DNA of 64,000 nucleotides from Bordetella holmesii ATCC 51541 (GCA_000612485.1 CP007494.1:2294001-2358000); one strand, 5' to 3'; positions 26,389 through 37,756 are shown, numbered from the stretch's first letter. Notes: generated by a model not told the origin, from the letters alone. Translations and numbers: made by a program.

Positions 26389-27063
26389 TCAGGCCGGGTC
26401 ACGCGGCAGCAGCGGACGTATGGCATCCCAGAGGGCAAACGGCGAGTCCACGCGTGCCTCAGCCTGCCACAGGGCGATGTCTTCGGCCGCATCGACGTAG
26501 CCATAGGCAGCGGCGATAGCGGGCATGCCGGCCGCGTGAGCCGACTGGATATCACGCAGGTCGTCGCCAACGTAAACGCAGCGATGGGTGGGGAAGCCCG
26601 CCTGCTCGGCGGCATGCAGCAGGGGCAGCGGATGAGGTTTGGCGTGGGCGGTGGTATCGCCGCAGACCAGCACTGCGCTGTCACGCATCAAGCCCAGATG
26701 CTCGACGATGGGCAAGGTGAGGTGGGTGACCTTGTTGGTGACGATGCCCCAGGCCAGTCCCTGTGCCCGGATGTGGCCCAACAGATCGGCAATACCCGGA
26801 AAGAGGCGGCTCTGCTCAGTGGACCCTTCGGTGTAGTCAGCGATGAATTGCAGGCGCGTGGCTTCATAGTCATCGTCGCCGGGCTTGAGGTCGAGCGCTA
26901 CACGCAGCAGACCGCGTGCGCCTTGCGAGGCGACGGGCCGCAGTACGTCGTAGGGCAGGGGCTGCAGGCCGCGGCGGGTGCGCTGACGGTTGGCCGCAGC
27001 AGCAAGATCCGGGGCGGTGTCAGCCAGGGTGCCATCGAAATCAAACAGTATCAGCGCGCTCAT
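26389..27063 (-). CDS. gph: phosphoglycolate phosphatase (HAD family)
   Basis: 224 residues from ATG at 27063, which overlaps the ubiG stop (ATGA); the longer frame to 27699 is an antisense extension through ubiG. HAD motif I is [13 protein letters not shown] with two catalytic Asp, motif II is GIVTNK, and motif IV is [12 protein letters not shown]. It should hydrolyse 2-phosphoglycolate, a product of DNA 3'-end repair, though HAD enzymes of this size may have other substrates. The ubiG-gph arrangement is typical for beta-proteobacteria. Confidence 0.88.
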   Translation of the reverse strand: MSALILFDFDGTLADTAPDLAAAANRQRTRRGLQPLPYDVLRPVASQGARGLLRVALDLKPGDDDYEATRLQFIADYTEGSTEQSRLFPGIADLLGHIRAQGLAWGIVTNKVTHLTLPIVEHLGLMRDSAVLVCGDTTAHAKPHPLPLLHAAEQAGFPTHRCVYVGDDLRDIQSAHAAGMPAIAAAYGYVDAAEDIALWQAEARVDSPFALWDAIRPLLPRDPA

Positions 27064-27785
27064 TTGCGGGTTGCCATCAGATAGTTGACCGACGTGTCGG
27101 CCGACAGGGAGTAGATCTGGGTGATTGGGTTGTATTCCATGCCGCGCATGCCCGAAGGGGTCAGGCCCGCTTGGCGCGCGGAGGTAGCCAACTCGCTGGG
27201 CTTGATGAAGTGCTCGTAGCTGTGGGTGCCACGTGGCAACAGCCGTAGCAGGTACTCGGCGCCGACGATGGCAAACAAAAAGGATTTGGGATTGCGATTG
27301 AGTGTGGAGAAAAACACCCAGCCGCCGGGTTTGACCAGCGCCGCGCAGGCGCGCACGACCGAGGCGGGATCGGGCACGTGCTCGAGCATTTCCATGCAGG
27401 TGACCACGTCGTACTGGGCGGGCTGCTCGGTGGCGAGCTCTTCGACAGGCACCGCGCGGTATTGCACCTTTACACCCGACTCGAGTCCATGCAGGCGTGC
27501 GATCTTGAGGGATTTTTCCGCCAGATCGATGCCGGTGACGTCGGCCCCAGCCTGAGCCATGGCTTCGGAGAGGATGCCGCCGCCGCAGCCGACATCCAGC
27601 ACCCGGCGGCCGCTCAGGCTGCCGGCCGTAGCCTGTATCCACTCCAGCCGCAGCGGGTTGATGGCGTGCAGTGGCTTGAACTCGCTTTCCGGATCCCACC
27701 AGCGGGCGGCCAGGGCACTGAATTTGTCCAGTTCAGCCTGGTCGACGTTGATGTTGGGTCGGGAAGAGTGGGCAGCTGTGGTCAT
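27060..27785 (-). CDS. ubiG: ubiquinone biosynthesis O-methyltransferase UbiG
   Basis: 241 residues from ATG at 27785 ([20 protein letters not shown]). Class I SAM methyltransferase: [20 protein letters not shown] is motif I, and [20 protein letters not shown] is the UbiG opening. It carries out both O-methylations of ubiquinone synthesis. [18 protein letters not shown] and [17 protein letters not shown] are family C-terminal blocks. Translationally coupled to gph. Confidence 0.93.
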   Translation of the reverse strand: MTTAAHSSRPNINVDQAELDKFSALAARWWDPESEFKPLHAINPLRLEWIQATAGSLSGRRVLDVGCGGGILSEAMAQAGADVTGIDLAEKSLKIARLHGLESGVKVQYRAVPVEELATEQPAQYDVVTCMEMLEHVPDPASVVRACAALVKPGGWVFFSTLNRNPKSFLFAIVGAEYLLRLLPRGTHSYEHFIKPSELATSARQAGLTPSGMRGMEYNPITQIYSLSADTSVNYLMATRK

Positions 27786-27803
27786 GGGCGCGGATAAGGG
27801 GCG

Positions 27804-27831
27804 AAAAAAAGGGCCTCGCAATGCGAGGCCC
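27804..27831 (-). terminator. rho-independent terminator after ompA
   Basis: GGGCCTCGCA and TGCGAGGCCC (27811-27831) form a strong stem; on the minus strand it is followed by seven T. It lies 28 bp after the ompA stop and just before ubiG, ending the ompA transcript. Confidence 0.85.
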
Positions 27832-27858
27832 TCATTGTAGCGGCTAGCGCTGCAATGA

Positions 27859-28440
27859 TTACTTGCGACGGCTGCCGACGATCTCGATTTCCACGCGGCG
27901 ATTGCGAGCGCGGCCTTCGGCGGTCTTGTTGGTCGCGATGGGCTGAGCTTCGCCCTTGCCTTCCGTGTAGATACGGTTCGGATCGATGCCCTTGCTGACC
28001 AGGTAAGCCTTGACCGAAGCAGCGCGGCGGTCGGAGAGCTTCAGGTTGTAGGCTTCGGTACCGATCGAGTCGGTGTGGCCGACGGCGATGATGGTTTCCA
28101 GGTCGATCGCCTTGGCTTGCTGGGCGACTTGGTCCAACAGTTGGCGGCCTTCCGGCTTGAGCACGGACTTGTCGAAGTCGAAGAACGTGTCAGCATTGAA
28201 CACGACCTTAGCGGCCATCGGGGCGGGCTTTTCCTTCTGAGCGACCGGGACACCGTCGCAACCGGGGATGCCGGTAGCCGGGGTCCAGAACGCATCGCGC
28301 CAGCACAGTTCGTTCGTGCCGTTTTTCCAAACGTTGCCGAACGGATTGCGCCAGTTGTCAACCGTCTGAGCCGAGGCTACACCAGAGGCCGTGACAGCGG
28401 CGAAGGCAAGCGCCAGAGCGAATTTGGAGGGTTTGTTCAT
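27859..28440 (-). CDS. ompA: OmpA-family outer membrane protein
   Basis: 193 residues: signal peptide (cleavage near [12 protein letters not shown]), a short N-terminal region without a full beta-barrel ([20 protein letters not shown]) and a C-terminal OmpA peptidoglycan-binding domain ([54 protein letters not shown]). Short proteins of this kind are the major OmpA-like protein in Bordetella. Good ribosome binding site (GAGGAG). Single gene with its own promoter and terminator. Confidence 0.92.
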   Translation of the reverse strand: MNKPSKFALALAFAAVTASGVASAQTVDNWRNPFGNVWKNGTNELCWRDAFWTPATGIPGCDGVPVAQKEKPAPMAAKVVFNADTFFDFDKSVLKPEGRQLLDQVAQQAKAIDLETIIAVGHTDSIGTEAYNLKLSDRRAASVKAYLVSKGIDPNRIYTEGKGEAQPIATNKTAEGRARNRRVEIEIVGSRRK

Positions 28441-28515
28441 GTTTCTCCTCGTTGAGCTTGAAGCTGGATAAGTGACTCGCAGCGAACCCCCGCCGCATAT
28501 CAGGAAAACGGGGCC

Positions 28516-28543
28516 AGTATAGCAACGCTCCGAACAGGTTCAA
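28516..28543 (-). promoter_or_regulatory. probable ompA promoter
   Basis: On the minus strand TTGAAC (rc of 28538-28543), 16 bp, then TATACT (rc of 28516-28521). About 75 bp upstream of the ompA start, leaving a leader that ends in GAGGAG. Confidence 0.6.
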
Positions 28544-28852
28544 AGGGCCACCACTGGGTCTCCTGCGTGCTGGAAACAATCTTAAGGCATTTGGGGGCCT
28601 TTGGCTCCCTTTAAGCCGACCCACAGGCTCTGGATAGGAGCATTTGGGCACCCGATGCAGAATTCGTGTTGGTTTTTGACAACAGGATCTGGGTCCGGAC
28701 GTGTGCCGCGGGCAAACTGGTCGGCAGGCGCGCTTGGCCTGTCCAAGCGCGGGTCAGTTGCAATCGAATGATAGAATTTTCTGTTTACCCGGCCGGGTTC
28801 CTCGTTTACCCGGCCCGGGTTCCTCCTTACACACGATTCTGTCGCTATATAT
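28544..28852. other. intergenic region upstream of gyrA
   Basis: About 310 bp without a gene. It contains a direct repeat, GTTTACCCGGCCGGGTTCCT at 28783-28802 and GTTTACCCGGCCCGGGTTCC beginning at 28804, each internally palindromic (CCCGGCCGGG and CCCGGGCCGGG-like cores), 30 bp before gyrA. TTGACA occurs at 28676 but without a convincing -10 at the right spacing, so I do not assign a promoter. Confidence 0.5.
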
Positions 28853-31492
28853 ATGGATTCCTTTGCCAAGGAGACGCTTCCGGTATCGCTGGAAGAAGAG
28901 ATGCGCCGCAGTTACCTCGATTACGCGATGAGCGTAATCGTCGGGCGGGCGCTTCCGGATGTGCGAGACGGCTTGAAGCCCGTGCACCGGCGCGTGCTGT
29001 ACGCGATGCACGAGTTGAACAACGACTGGAATCGCGCCTACAAGAAGTCCGCCCGTATCGTGGGCGATGTCATCGGTAAGTATCACCCCCACGGCGATCA
29101 GTCCGTCTACGACACCATCGTTCGCATGGCGCAGGATTTTTCCATGCGCTATATGCTGGTCGACGGGCAGGGCAACTTCGGCTCGATCGACGGCGATAAC
29201 GCCGCGGCGATGCGCTATACCGAAATCCGCCTGGCCAAGATCGCGCACGAGCTGCTTGCCGATATCGACCAGGAAACCGTCGATTTCGGGCCCAACTATG
29301 ACGGCAGCGAGCAGGAACCCTTGCTGTTGCCGTCGCGCCTGCCCAATCTGCTGGTCAATGGCAGCTCCGGCATTGCCGTGGGCATGGCAACCAACATCCC
29401 GCCGCATAATCTGGGCGAAGTGGTCGAGGGCTGCCTGTACTGCCTGCGCAACCCCGAGTGCACCATCGACGAGTTGCTCGAGATCATCCCGGCTCCGGAT
29501 TTCCCCACGGGCGGCATCATCTACGGGATGTCTGGTGTGCGCGAAGGCTATCGCACCGGCCGCGGCCGCGTCATCATGCGTGCCAAGACGCACTTCGAGG
29601 ACATGGAAAAGGGCAACCGTCAGGCCATCGTGGTCGACGCGATTCCCTACCAGGTCAACAAGAAGACGCTGCAAGAGCGCATTGCCGAGCTGGTCAACGA
29701 CAAAAAAATCGAGGGTATCTCGGATATCCGCGACGAGTCGGACAAAGATGGCATGCGTTTGGTCATCGAGCTCAAGCGCGGTGAAGTGCCCGAGGTTGTG
29801 CTCAATAATCTGTACAAGAACACGCAGCTGCAGGATACCTTCGGGATGAACCTGGTGGCGCTGGTCGATGGCCAGCCGCGCCTGCTCAATCTCAAGCAGC
29901 TGATCGACTACTTCCTGCAGCACCGCCGTGAAGTCGTCACGCGTCGTACGGTGTTCCAGTTGCGCAAGGCCCGCGAGCGCGGGCACGTACTGGAAGGCCT
30001 GGCGGTGGCGCTGGCCAATATCGATGACTTCATTGCCATCATCAAGGCCGCGCCCACCCCGCCGGTGGCGCGCCAGGAACTGATGGCGCGGGCCTGGGAT
30101 TCTTCGCTGGTGCGCGAAATGCTCGCCCGAGCCGACGGCGGCGAGGTTGCCGGCGGACGGCATGCCTTCCGCCCGGACGATCTGCCCGAGGGCTTCGGCC
30201 TGCAGGGTGATGGGCAATATCGCCTGTCGGAGACGCAAGCGCAGGAAATCCTGAACATGCGTCTGCAGCGCCTGACCGGGCTTGAGCAGGACAAGATCAT
30301 CGGCGAGTACAAAGAGGTGATGGACACCATCGCCGATCTGCTCGACATCCTGGCCCGTCCCGAACGTATCACCACCATCATCGGCGACGAGTTGCAGGCG
30401 ATCAAGGCGGAGTTCTCCACGGCGGCGAAGGACAGCCGCCGCTCCGAGATCGAGTTCAACGCCACCGAGCTGGATACTGAAGACCTGATCACCCCGATGG
30501 ACATGGTGGTGACCATGTCGCACGGTGGCTATATCAAGAGCCAGCCGCTGTCTGAGTACCGGTCGCAAAAACGCGGCGGCCGAGGCAAGCAGGCAACGCA
30601 GATGAAGGAAAACGACTGGGTCGATCAGCTCTTCATCGCCAACACGCACGACTATCTGCTGTGCTTCTCTAACCGTGGCCGCGTGTATTGGCTCAAGGTC
30701 TGGGAAGTGCCGCAAGGCACGCGCAATTCGCGCGGCAAACCCATCGTCAATATGTTCCCGCTGGCCGACGGCGAGAAGATCACCGTGGTGCTGCCGGTCA
30801 AGGAATTCAGCGAAGATCACTATGTCTTCATGGCGACCTCTCGTGGCACGGTCAAGAAGACGGCATTGTCGGATTTCTCCAATCCGCGCAAGGCCGGCAT
30901 CATTGCCGTTGATCTGGATGACGGCGACTACCTGATCGGTGCAGACGTGACCGATGGCAAGCATGATGTCATGCTGTTCTCGGATGCCGGCAAGGCCGTG
31001 CGCTTCGATGAAAACGATGTCCGGCCCATGGGTCGCGCCGCGCGTGGCGTGCGCGGCATGATGCTCGAAGACAGCCAGACCGTGATTGCGTTGCTGGTGG
31101 CCGGCGACGAAAGCCAGAGCGTGCTGACCGCCACGGAAAACGGCTATGGCAAGCGTACGTCGATCGCCGAGTACACCCGGCATGGGCGCGGCACCAAGGG
31201 CATGATCGCCATCCAGACCAGTTCGCGCAATGGCAAGGTCGTTGGCGCCGTGCTGGTCAATCCGAGCGACGAAATCATGCTGATCACCACGGGCGGTGTG
31301 CTGGTGCGCACCCGCGTGAGCGAAATCCGTGAAATGGGCCGAGCCACGCAGGGCGTGACGCTGATCAGCGTCGATGACGGCAGCTCGCTGTCGGGCGTGC
31401 GTCGCGTGGTGGAAAGCGATGCCGACGATGACGAGTCCGCAGAGGACGACGGCGAAGGCCAGATCGATTCGACTGAAGAACCTACGGAGTAA
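28853..31492 (+). CDS. gyrA: DNA gyrase subunit A
   Basis: 879 residues. The breakage-reunion domain has the active-site tyrosine at Tyr122 (AAAMRYTE), numbering equal to E. coli. The quinolone-resistance region reads [17 protein letters not shown]: Asp87 is kept, but position 83, Ser in E. coli, is Gln (codon CAG). The C-terminal beta-pinwheel holds the GyrA box [10 protein letters not shown], needed to wrap DNA, and ends in an acidic tail. Together with GyrB it introduces negative supercoils. Directly followed by serC after 7 bp, so cotranscription is likely. Confidence 0.97.
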   Translation: MDSFAKETLPVSLEEEMRRSYLDYAMSVIVGRALPDVRDGLKPVHRRVLYAMHELNNDWNRAYKKSARIVGDVIGKYHPHGDQSVYDTIVRMAQDFSMRYMLVDGQGNFGSIDGDNAAAMRYTEIRLAKIAHELLADIDQETVDFGPNYDGSEQEPLLLPSRLPNLLVNGSSGIAVGMATNIPPHNLGEVVEGCLYCLRNPECTIDELLEIIPAPDFPTGGIIYGMSGVREGYRTGRGRVIMRAKTHFEDMEKGNRQAIVVDAIPYQVNKKTLQERIAELVNDKKIEGISDIRDESDKDGMRLVIELKRGEVPEVVLNNLYKNTQLQDTFGMNLVALVDGQPRLLNLKQLIDYFLQHRREVVTRRTVFQLRKARERGHVLEGLAVALANIDDFIAIIKAAPTPPVARQELMARAWDSSLVREMLARADGGEVAGGRHAFRPDDLPEGFGLQGDGQYRLSETQAQEILNMRLQRLTGLEQDKIIGEYKEVMDTIADLLDILARPERITTIIGDELQAIKAEFSTAAKDSRRSEIEFNATELDTEDLITPMDMVVTMSHGGYIKSQPLSEYRSQKRGGRGKQATQMKENDWVDQLFIANTHDYLLCFSNRGRVYWLKVWEVPQGTRNSRGKPIVNMFPLADGEKITVVLPVKEFSEDHYVFMATSRGTVKKTALSDFSNPRKAGIIAVDLDDGDYLIGADVTDGKHDVMLFSDAGKAVRFDENDVRPMGRAARGVRGMMLEDSQTVIALLVAGDESQSVLTATENGYGKRTSIAEYTRHGRGTKGMIAIQTSSRNGKVVGAVLVNPSDEIMLITTGGVLVRTRVSEIREMGRATQGVTLISVDDGSSLSGVRRVVESDADDDESAEDDGEGQIDSTEEPTE

Positions 31493-31499
31493 GCAAGAG

Positions 31500-32630
31500 A
31501 TGGCGCGCCCCTGGAATTTCTCGGCCGGACCGTCGGTCCTGCCCGAGGTCGTGTTGCAGCAGGCTGCAGCCGAAATGCTGGATTGGCATGGCAGCGGCAT
31601 GTCGGTGATGGAGATGAGTCACCGCGGCCGCCAGTTCGTGCAGATCTGCGACGAGGCCGAAACCGATCTGCGCGAACTCATGAATCTGCCGGCTGACTAT
31701 GCGGTCATGTTCATGCAGGGTGGCGGGTTGGGCGAAAACGCCATCGTTCCCATGAACCTCATCGGCCGGCGCGGCGTGCCGGCAGCCGACTTCGTGGTGA
31801 CGGGCCATTGGTCCACGCGCTCCCACAAGGAAGCCGGCCGCTACGGCGATGCCCGTATCGCCGCCAGTAGTGCGCAAGCTGCCGACATCGATGGCCGCGC
31901 GCAGCGCCCGTTCACCTGGGTGCCTCCGGTTCAGAACTGGCAGGTTCGTCCCGAGGCCGCCTATCTGCATCTGTGCAGCAACGAAACCATTGGCGGGGTC
32001 GAATTCATCGATTGGCCGGATCTGGCCGAACTCGGCGCGCCGGACGTGCCGCTGGTGGTCGATGCTTCCTCGCATTTTTTGTCGCGTCCGCTTGACGTCA
32101 CGCGTACCGGCCTGATGTTCGCCGGCGCCCAGAAAAATGCCGGCCCGGCCGGTGTGACCGTGGTCATTGCCCGCCGCGATCTGTTGGGCAAGGCACTGCC
32201 TATCTGCCCGTCGGCCTTTGACTATGCCAACGTGGCGGCCGAGCATTCGCGCTACAACACACCGCCCACCTTCGCGATCTACGTCGCGGGGCTGGTGTAC
32301 AAGTGGGTGAAAGCGCAAGGCGGCGTCGAGGGCCTGGAGACGGCCAACAAAGCCAAGGCTGACTTGCTCTACGGCTATCTGGACGCTAGTGATTTCTATC
32401 ACAACCCTGTCGAACCCTCGGTGCGTTCGCGCATGAATGTGCCTTTCGTGCTGCGTGACGACTCGCTCAACGACGCTTTCTTGCAAGGTGCCGAGGCCGC
32501 CGGCCTGCTTGCGCTCAAGGGACACAAGAGCGTTGGCGGCATGCGTGCCTCCATCTACAACGCCATGCCGCTGTCGGGTGTGCAGGCCTTGGTCGACTAC
32601 CTGACGGAATTCGAGCGCCGCTATGGATGA
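31500..32630 (+). CDS. serC: phosphoserine aminotransferase
   Basis: 376 residues from ATG at 31500 ([20 protein letters not shown]). PLP-dependent class V aminotransferase; MSHRGRQF and the PLP-lysine region [18 protein letters not shown] match SerC. Converts 3-phosphohydroxypyruvate to phosphoserine and also serves pyridoxine synthesis. The stop overlaps the pheA start (32623-32630), forming the operon serC-pheA-hisC-tyrA-aroA-cmk, a standard beta-proteobacterial order. Confidence 0.95.
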   Translation: MARPWNFSAGPSVLPEVVLQQAAAEMLDWHGSGMSVMEMSHRGRQFVQICDEAETDLRELMNLPADYAVMFMQGGGLGENAIVPMNLIGRRGVPAADFVVTGHWSTRSHKEAGRYGDARIAASSAQAADIDGRAQRPFTWVPPVQNWQVRPEAAYLHLCSNETIGGVEFIDWPDLAELGAPDVPLVVDASSHFLSRPLDVTRTGLMFAGAQKNAGPAGVTVVIARRDLLGKALPICPSAFDYANVAAEHSRYNTPPTFAIYVAGLVYKWVKAQGGVEGLETANKAKADLLYGYLDASDFYHNPVEPSVRSRMNVPFVLRDDSLNDAFLQGAEAAGLLALKGHKSVGGMRASIYNAMPLSGVQALVDYLTEFERRYG

Positions 32631-33708
32631 CGCATTGCAGGCCAAGTTGCGGCCGCTGCGCGATCGCATCGACGCCATCGACAGCCAGATTCTCGACCTG
32701 TTGTGCCAGCGTGCCCGTACGGCCCAGGAAGTGGGCGAGGTCAAGCATGCGGCCCATGCCGATGGCCCCGTCCTGCGTCCTGAGCGTGAGGCTGAAGTCA
32801 TTCGAGGCTTGCAACAGCGCAATGCCGGCCCCTTTCCGAGCGCTGCAGTGGCCTCTGTGTGGACGGAGATCATGTCCGCCTGTCGCGGTCTCGAGCGCGG
32901 CATGACGGTCGCCTATCTCGGGCCGCAGGGGTCGTTTTCGGAGCAGGCCGCGCTCGAGCAGTTTGGGCACTCCGTGACCCAGATGCCTTGTGCGTCCTTT
33001 GACGAAGTTTTTCGTGCCGTCGAGTCTGCAGAGGCGGACGTGGGGATCGTGCCGGTCGAGAACTCGACAGAGGGTGCCGTCAACCGCAATCTCGACCTGC
33101 TGTTGCACACGCCCCTGAAAATCATGGGCGAGCGCTCGCTGCTCATCCGCCATTGCTTGATGACGCAATCGGGCGCCATGGATGGCGTGACCACGATTTC
33201 CGCGCATCCTCAGGCCCTGGCCCAATGCCAGGGCTGGCTCAACCGGCATTATCCGGATCTCAAGCGCGTCGCCGCGGCCAGCAACTCGGAAGCCGCGCGC
33301 GTGGCCGCGACCGACCCGACGGTTGCCGCCATCGCCGGTGAAGTCGCCGCTCCAGCCTGGAACCTTGCCGTCGTGGCCGCGGGCATTCAGGACGACGCGC
33401 AGAATCGCACGCGCTTCGTTGCCATTGGCCGCATCGAACCATTGCCTAGCGGGCGAGATAAGACCAGCCTCATTCTTGCCGTGCCCAATCGCGCCGGCGC
33501 TGTCTACGACATGCTGGCCCCCTTGGCTGTCAATGGTGTGTCGATGACGCGCTTTGAGTCGCGGCCGGCCCGTACGGGGCAGTGGGAGTACTACTTCTAT
33601 CTCGATTGCCTCGGCCATCAAAAAGACACCAATGTGGTCCAGGCTTTCGCCGCACTGGCGCAGCAGGCTGCGTTTTTCAAAATTCTTGGCTCCTATCCGG
33701 CGCAGTAA
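32623..33708 (+). CDS. pheA: bifunctional chorismate mutase / prephenate dehydratase
   Basis: 361 residues. Residues 1-90 are an AroQ chorismate mutase ([36 protein letters not shown]), 95-270 the prephenate dehydratase ([37 protein letters not shown], and the catalytic TRF in [11 protein letters not shown]), and 280-361 the ACT domain that senses phenylalanine ([18 protein letters not shown] with the ESRP motif). Makes phenylpyruvate from chorismate and should be feedback-inhibited by Phe. Overlaps serC by 8 bp. Confidence 0.95.
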   Translation: MDDALQAKLRPLRDRIDAIDSQILDLLCQRARTAQEVGEVKHAAHADGPVLRPEREAEVIRGLQQRNAGPFPSAAVASVWTEIMSACRGLERGMTVAYLGPQGSFSEQAALEQFGHSVTQMPCASFDEVFRAVESAEADVGIVPVENSTEGAVNRNLDLLLHTPLKIMGERSLLIRHCLMTQSGAMDGVTTISAHPQALAQCQGWLNRHYPDLKRVAAASNSEAARVAATDPTVAAIAGEVAAPAWNLAVVAAGIQDDAQNRTRFVAIGRIEPLPSGRDKTSLILAVPNRAGAVYDMLAPLAVNGVSMTRFESRPARTGQWEYYFYLDCLGHQKDTNVVQAFAALAQQAAFFKILGSYPAQ

Positions 33709-33728
33709 AAACCGGTCCCGCTGTCATC

Positions 33729-34850
33729 ATGACTTCTGTCAATAGAACGCTTCTCGCCCCCGCTCACGTGGGCGCCATCGCGCCGTATCAGGCTGGCAAG
33801 CCCATCGAAGAACTCGCCCGCGAGTTCGGCCTGGATCCGGCAGGCATCGTCAAACTGGCCTCCAATGAGAATCCGCTGGGCATGCCGGAGTCGGCTCGTC
33901 AGGCCATGCTCGCTGCGGCCACCGCGCTGGCCCGCTATCCAGATCCCAATGGTTTCGATCTGAAGGCCGCTCTGGCGGCGCGGTATGGCGTGCCGGCCAA
34001 CTGGATCACGCTGGGCAATGGCTCCAACGACATCCTGGAGATCGTCGCGCTGGCCTTGCTCGAACCCGGCGTGTCGGCTGTCTATGCCCAGCATTCGTTT
34101 GCGGTCTATCGCCTGGCCACGCAGGCCCGCGGCGCGCGTCACCTCGTGGTGCCGGCCAAGGATTACGGTCATGACCTGGATGCCATGTTCGCGGCGATCG
34201 ATGGCGATACGCGTGTGGTTTTCATTGCCAACCCCAACAATCCAACCGGCACGTTTGCTCCGGGGGCGGCCATCGAGCGTTTTCTGGGGCAGGTGGCTCA
34301 GGCTCACGGCGAGCGTGTGACGGTGGTGCTCGACGAGGCCTACAACGAGTATCTAGATCCCGAGCACCGCTTCGATAGCGTTGCCCTGGTGCGCCGCTTC
34401 CCCAATCTCGTTGTCTCGCGGACATTCTCCAAGGCCTATGGACTGGCGGGGTTGCGCGTGGGTTTTGCCGTGGCGCAGCCTGCGCTGACAGATCTGCTCA
34501 ATCGCGTGCGCCAGCCGTTTAATGTCAACACGCTGGCGCAGGCTGCCGCGGTGGCCGCGCTGGCCGACACGGCCTACCTCGAGCGCGCCTACGAAGCCAA
34601 CCGGGCGGGCAAGGCCCAGCTGGTCAAGGCGTTCGACGTCCTCAAGCTGCGGCATGTACCCAGCTATGGCAACTTTGTGCTGGTCCACGTGGGCGACGCT
34701 GCGCGCATCAACCTCGAGTTGCTCAAGCGTGGGGTTATCGTGCGCCCGGTCGGCGGCGATGGCCTGCCTGAGTGGTTGCGCGTGTCCATCGGCCTGCCTG
34801 CCGAGAACGAACGCTTTATCGCTGCGCTTACCGAGATCCTGGCGGTATGA
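33729..34850 (+). CDS. hisC: histidinol-phosphate aminotransferase (HisC2, aromatic operon type)
   Basis: 373 residues from ATG at 33729. Class I/II aminotransferase: VKLASNENPLGMPESAR, FIANPNNPTGTF, VVLDEAYNEYLD, and the PLP lysine in VSRTFSKAYGLAGLRVGF. Position between pheA and tyrA suggests a main job with aromatic 2-oxo acids or histidinol phosphate or both; the family is known for overlapping specificity. Its stop overlaps tyrA (ATGA). Confidence 0.93.
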   Translation: MTSVNRTLLAPAHVGAIAPYQAGKPIEELAREFGLDPAGIVKLASNENPLGMPESARQAMLAAATALARYPDPNGFDLKAALAARYGVPANWITLGNGSNDILEIVALALLEPGVSAVYAQHSFAVYRLATQARGARHLVVPAKDYGHDLDAMFAAIDGDTRVVFIANPNNPTGTFAPGAAIERFLGQVAQAHGERVTVVLDEAYNEYLDPEHRFDSVALVRRFPNLVVSRTFSKAYGLAGLRVGFAVAQPALTDLLNRVRQPFNVNTLAQAAAVAALADTAYLERAYEANRAGKAQLVKAFDVLKLRHVPSYGNFVLVHVGDAARINLELLKRGVIVRPVGGDGLPEWLRVSIGLPAENERFIAALTEILAV

Positions 34851-35743
34851 GCGCAGAGCAAGCCCCGCAGGCGAGCCCCGCCATCGCGGTGCTGGCCGTG
34901 GTGGGTGTGGGCTTGATCGGCGGCTCGTTTGCCGCAGCGTTGCGCCAGGCTGGCCAGCTTGGCCGCGTCCTGGGCGTGGGCCGCAATCCAGAGTCGCTGG
35001 CGCAAGCCTTGGCGCTGGGACTCATCGATGAAGCCGTCAGTCCCGAGGAGGCCGCCGCGCGGGCCGATCTCATTCTGCTGGCGACACCCGTGGGCAGCGC
35101 GGGTTCCATGCTGGCGCGTATGCGCGAGCATCTCGGGCCGCAGTGCCTGATTACCGATGGTGGCAGCACCAAGGTCGAAGTCGTCGCGGCTGCGCGAGCA
35201 GCCTTGGGCGAGCGTATCTCGGCGTTTGTGCCAGGCCATCCCATTGCGGGCGCCGAGCGCACCGGTCCGGAGGCAGCCGATGCCCGTTTGTACGAAGGAC
35301 GCAACGTCATCCTGACGCCGTTGGCCGAGAATGCGGCCGCTGCCGTGGCCCGCGTGCGCACCGCCTGGCAGGCTTGCGGGGCGCATGTGTTGGAAATGAC
35401 GCCGCACGAGCACGATAGCGTGCTGGCCTCGGTCAGCCACATGCCGCATTTTCTGGCCGCAGCCTATATGGCGCAGGTCTGTGAGGCAAGCGATGCTGCC
35501 ACACGCCTGGATCTGGCCGGTTCTGGATTTCGGGATTTCACCCGCATCGCCGCTGGCTCGCCCGAAATGTGGCGCGATATATTCCTGTCCAACCGTTCAG
35601 CCATGTTGACGGAGCTCGGGGCGCTGCGCGCGGTACTGGACCGAACCGAAGCCGCCTTGGCGGCCGGCGATGGTGCGAGCTTGCAGCAGTGGCTGCAGGA
35701 CGCCGCCACCGCCCGGCGCGCCTGGCGCAAGGAGTCTGCCTAA
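34847..35743 (+). CDS. tyrA: prephenate/arogenate dehydrogenase
   Basis: 298 residues from ATG at 34847. NAD-binding motif [15 protein letters not shown] near the N-terminus; catalytic His region [38 protein letters not shown], as in TyrA. No chorismate mutase or ACT domain is fused. Catalyses oxidative decarboxylation to 4-hydroxyphenylpyruvate or tyrosine. Coupled to hisC by ATGA and to aroA, whose ATG lies at 35743. Confidence 0.93.
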   Translation: MSAEQAPQASPAIAVLAVVGVGLIGGSFAAALRQAGQLGRVLGVGRNPESLAQALALGLIDEAVSPEEAAARADLILLATPVGSAGSMLARMREHLGPQCLITDGGSTKVEVVAAARAALGERISAFVPGHPIAGAERTGPEAADARLYEGRNVILTPLAENAAAAVARVRTAWQACGAHVLEMTPHEHDSVLASVSHMPHFLAAAYMAQVCEASDAATRLDLAGSGFRDFTRIAAGSPEMWRDIFLSNRSAMLTELGALRAVLDRTEAALAAGDGASLQQWLQDAATARRAWRKESA

Positions 35744-37061
35744 TGAGTGCTCTGGCCTATCTGGATCTGCCTGCTGCGCGCCACGCCCGGGGCGTGGTGG
35801 CCTTGCCAGGGTCCAAAAGTATTTCCAACCGCGTGCTGCTGATCGCCGCCTTGGCCGAAGGACGCACCGAGATTTCCGGCCTGCTGGACTCCGACGATAC
35901 CCGCGTGATGCTGGCTGCTCTGCGGCAACTGGGTGTGGCGGTGGTCGATCTTGGCCCGGGGCACGTGGCTGTCGAAGGCCTCAGCCGGTTTCCCGTCGAG
36001 CAGGCCGAGATTTTTCTTGGCAATGCCGGAACGGCCTTTCGTCCTTTGACCGCGGCACTGGCCCTCATGGGGGGCGATTACCGCCTCTCGGGCGTGCCGC
36101 GCATGCATGAGCGGCCCATCGGTGACCTCGTCGACGCGTTGCGCGGCTGGGGTGCCCGCATTGATTATCTCGGTCAGGAAGGCTATCCACCGCTGCACCT
36201 GGGCCGCGGCCACGCGCAGGCCGATACGGTGCGTGTGCAGGGGTCGGTGTCGAGCCAGTTCCTGACCGCGTTGTTGATGGCCGCGCCTATCGAGGCTGGC
36301 TCCAGCGGGCGCACCATCACCATCGAGGTGATCGGAGAACTGATCTCCAAGCCCTATATCGAGATCACACTCAACCTCATGGCCCGTTATGGCGTGACGG
36401 TGCGGCGCGATGGCTGGCGTGCCTTCACGATCGAAGGCGGCGCGCGTTACCGCAGCCCGGGCCGCATCGCGGTCGAGGGCGATGCCTCCACCGCCTCGTA
36501 CTTTTTGGCGCTGGGCGTGTTGGGGGGAGGGCCGGTGCGCGTGACGGGCGTCGGTGAAAACAGCATTCAGGGCGACGTGGCGTTTGCCGACACGTTGGCG
36601 GCCATGGGTGGGACCATCACCTGGGGGCGGACTGGATCGAAGCCAGCGGCCGGGCGGTGGCCGACGGAGGGCGGATCAAGGCTTTTGACGCCGATTTCAA
36701 CCTGATACCCGATGCGGCTATGACCGCTGCGGCCATGGCCCTGTTTGCCGATGGCCCCTGCCGCCTGCGCAACATCGGCAGCTGGAGAGTCAAAGAAACC
36801 GACCGCATTCACGCCATGCAGACGGAGCTAGCCAAACTGGGCGCGACGGTCGAATATGGCCCCGATTGGCTGACGATTGCTCCGCCAGCCGATGGCCAGT
36901 GGCGCGACGCCCAGATCGGCACCTGGGATGATCACCGCATGGCCATGTGTTTCTCGCTGGCGGCCTTTGGGCCGGCGGTCGTGCGCATCCTGGACCCGGG
37001 CTGTGTGAGCAAGACCTTCCCCAATTATTTCGACGTTTATGCAAGCCTGATCAGCGCTTGA
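35743..37061 (+). pseudogene. aroA: EPSP synthase AroA, one-base frameshift
   Basis: Start at 35743 ([20 protein letters not shown]). Frame one runs to 36705 with [13 protein letters not shown] (substrate-binding Lys), [17 protein letters not shown] and [13 protein letters not shown]. The frame breaks at the G run 36623-36627: TITWG should continue as [19 protein letters not shown], which lies in the frame ending at 37061 with [12 protein letters not shown] and [10 protein letters not shown]. Adding one G or C restores a normal protein of about 439 residues. As written, the shikimate pathway would lack its sixth enzyme. It lies inside an otherwise intact operon, which argues for a sequencing error. 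Confidence 0.9.
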
Positions 37062-37078
37062 GGCCAACGGGACATCGC

Positions 37079-37756
37079 ATGCTTTCCGACTCTGCCGGCC
37101 GGGTGCCGGTTATCACCATTGACGGCCCGACGGCATCGGGCAAGGGCACTATTGCCCATCGGGTTGCCAAGACGCTCGGTTTTGCCGTGCTCGACAGCGG
37201 GGCGCTCTACCGTCTGACGGCTCTGGCGGCGCTGCGCGCCGACGTGGCGCCGCAGGACGAATCGGCCGTGGCGGACGTGGCCAAGGCCTTAGACGTGCGT
37301 TTTGACGGCCCCCATGTCTGCCTTGAGGGCGCGGATGTCGGTCATGAAATCCGCCAGGAGTCCGTCGGTAATTACGCCTCGCGCGTAGCGGCCTATCCGG
37401 CTGTACGCCAGGCGCTGCTCGAGCGGCAGCGAGCATTTCGCCGCCTGCCAGGGCTGGTGGCCGATGGTCGCGATATGGGCACCATCGTGTTTCCTGATGC
37501 GTCTCTCAAGATATTCCTGATCGCCGATGTCGAGGCTCGGGCGCAGAGACGCTATAAGCAGTTGATCGATAAGGGAATTTCTGCTAATCTAGTTGACCTT
37601 CTGCGAGATATGCGCGAGCGGGATCTGCGCGATACGCAACGGACTGTAGCGCCATTGGCGCCGGCAGACGATGCCCGGGTGTTGGATTCGTCGGCGCTCA
37701 CCATCGAACAGACGGTACAGGCCGTGCTTGAGTACTGGCGCGGCAGCCAGGCTTAG
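37079..37756 (+). CDS. cmk: cytidylate kinase
   Basis: 225 residues from ATG at 37079. The P-loop is [19 protein letters not shown]; the CMP-binding region includes [10 protein letters not shown] and [12 protein letters not shown], and the lid region [16 protein letters not shown]. Phosphorylates CMP and dCMP. Located 17 bp after aroA and upstream of rpsA, as in most proteobacteria. Confidence 0.95.
   Translation: MLSDSAGRVPVITIDGPTASGKGTIAHRVAKTLGFAVLDSGALYRLTALAALRADVAPQDESAVADVAKALDVRFDGPHVCLEGADVGHEIRQESVGNYASRVAAYPAVRQALLERQRAFRRLPGLVADGRDMGTIVFPDASLKIFLIADVEARAQRRYKQLIDKGISANLVDLLRDMRERDLRDTQRTVAPLAPADDARVLDSSALTIEQTVQAVLEYWRGSQA

Noticed and set aside
26389..27699. 436-residue version of the phosphatase
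   Set aside because: The upstream part is an out-of-frame reading of ubiG; the start at 27063 gives a normal HAD protein.
28676..28681. TTGACA as a gyrA -35 element
   Set aside because: No -10-like sequence at 16-18 bp downstream.
28754..31600. 948-residue minus-strand frame opposite gyrA
   Set aside because: Mirror of gyrA codon bias; no recognisable domain.
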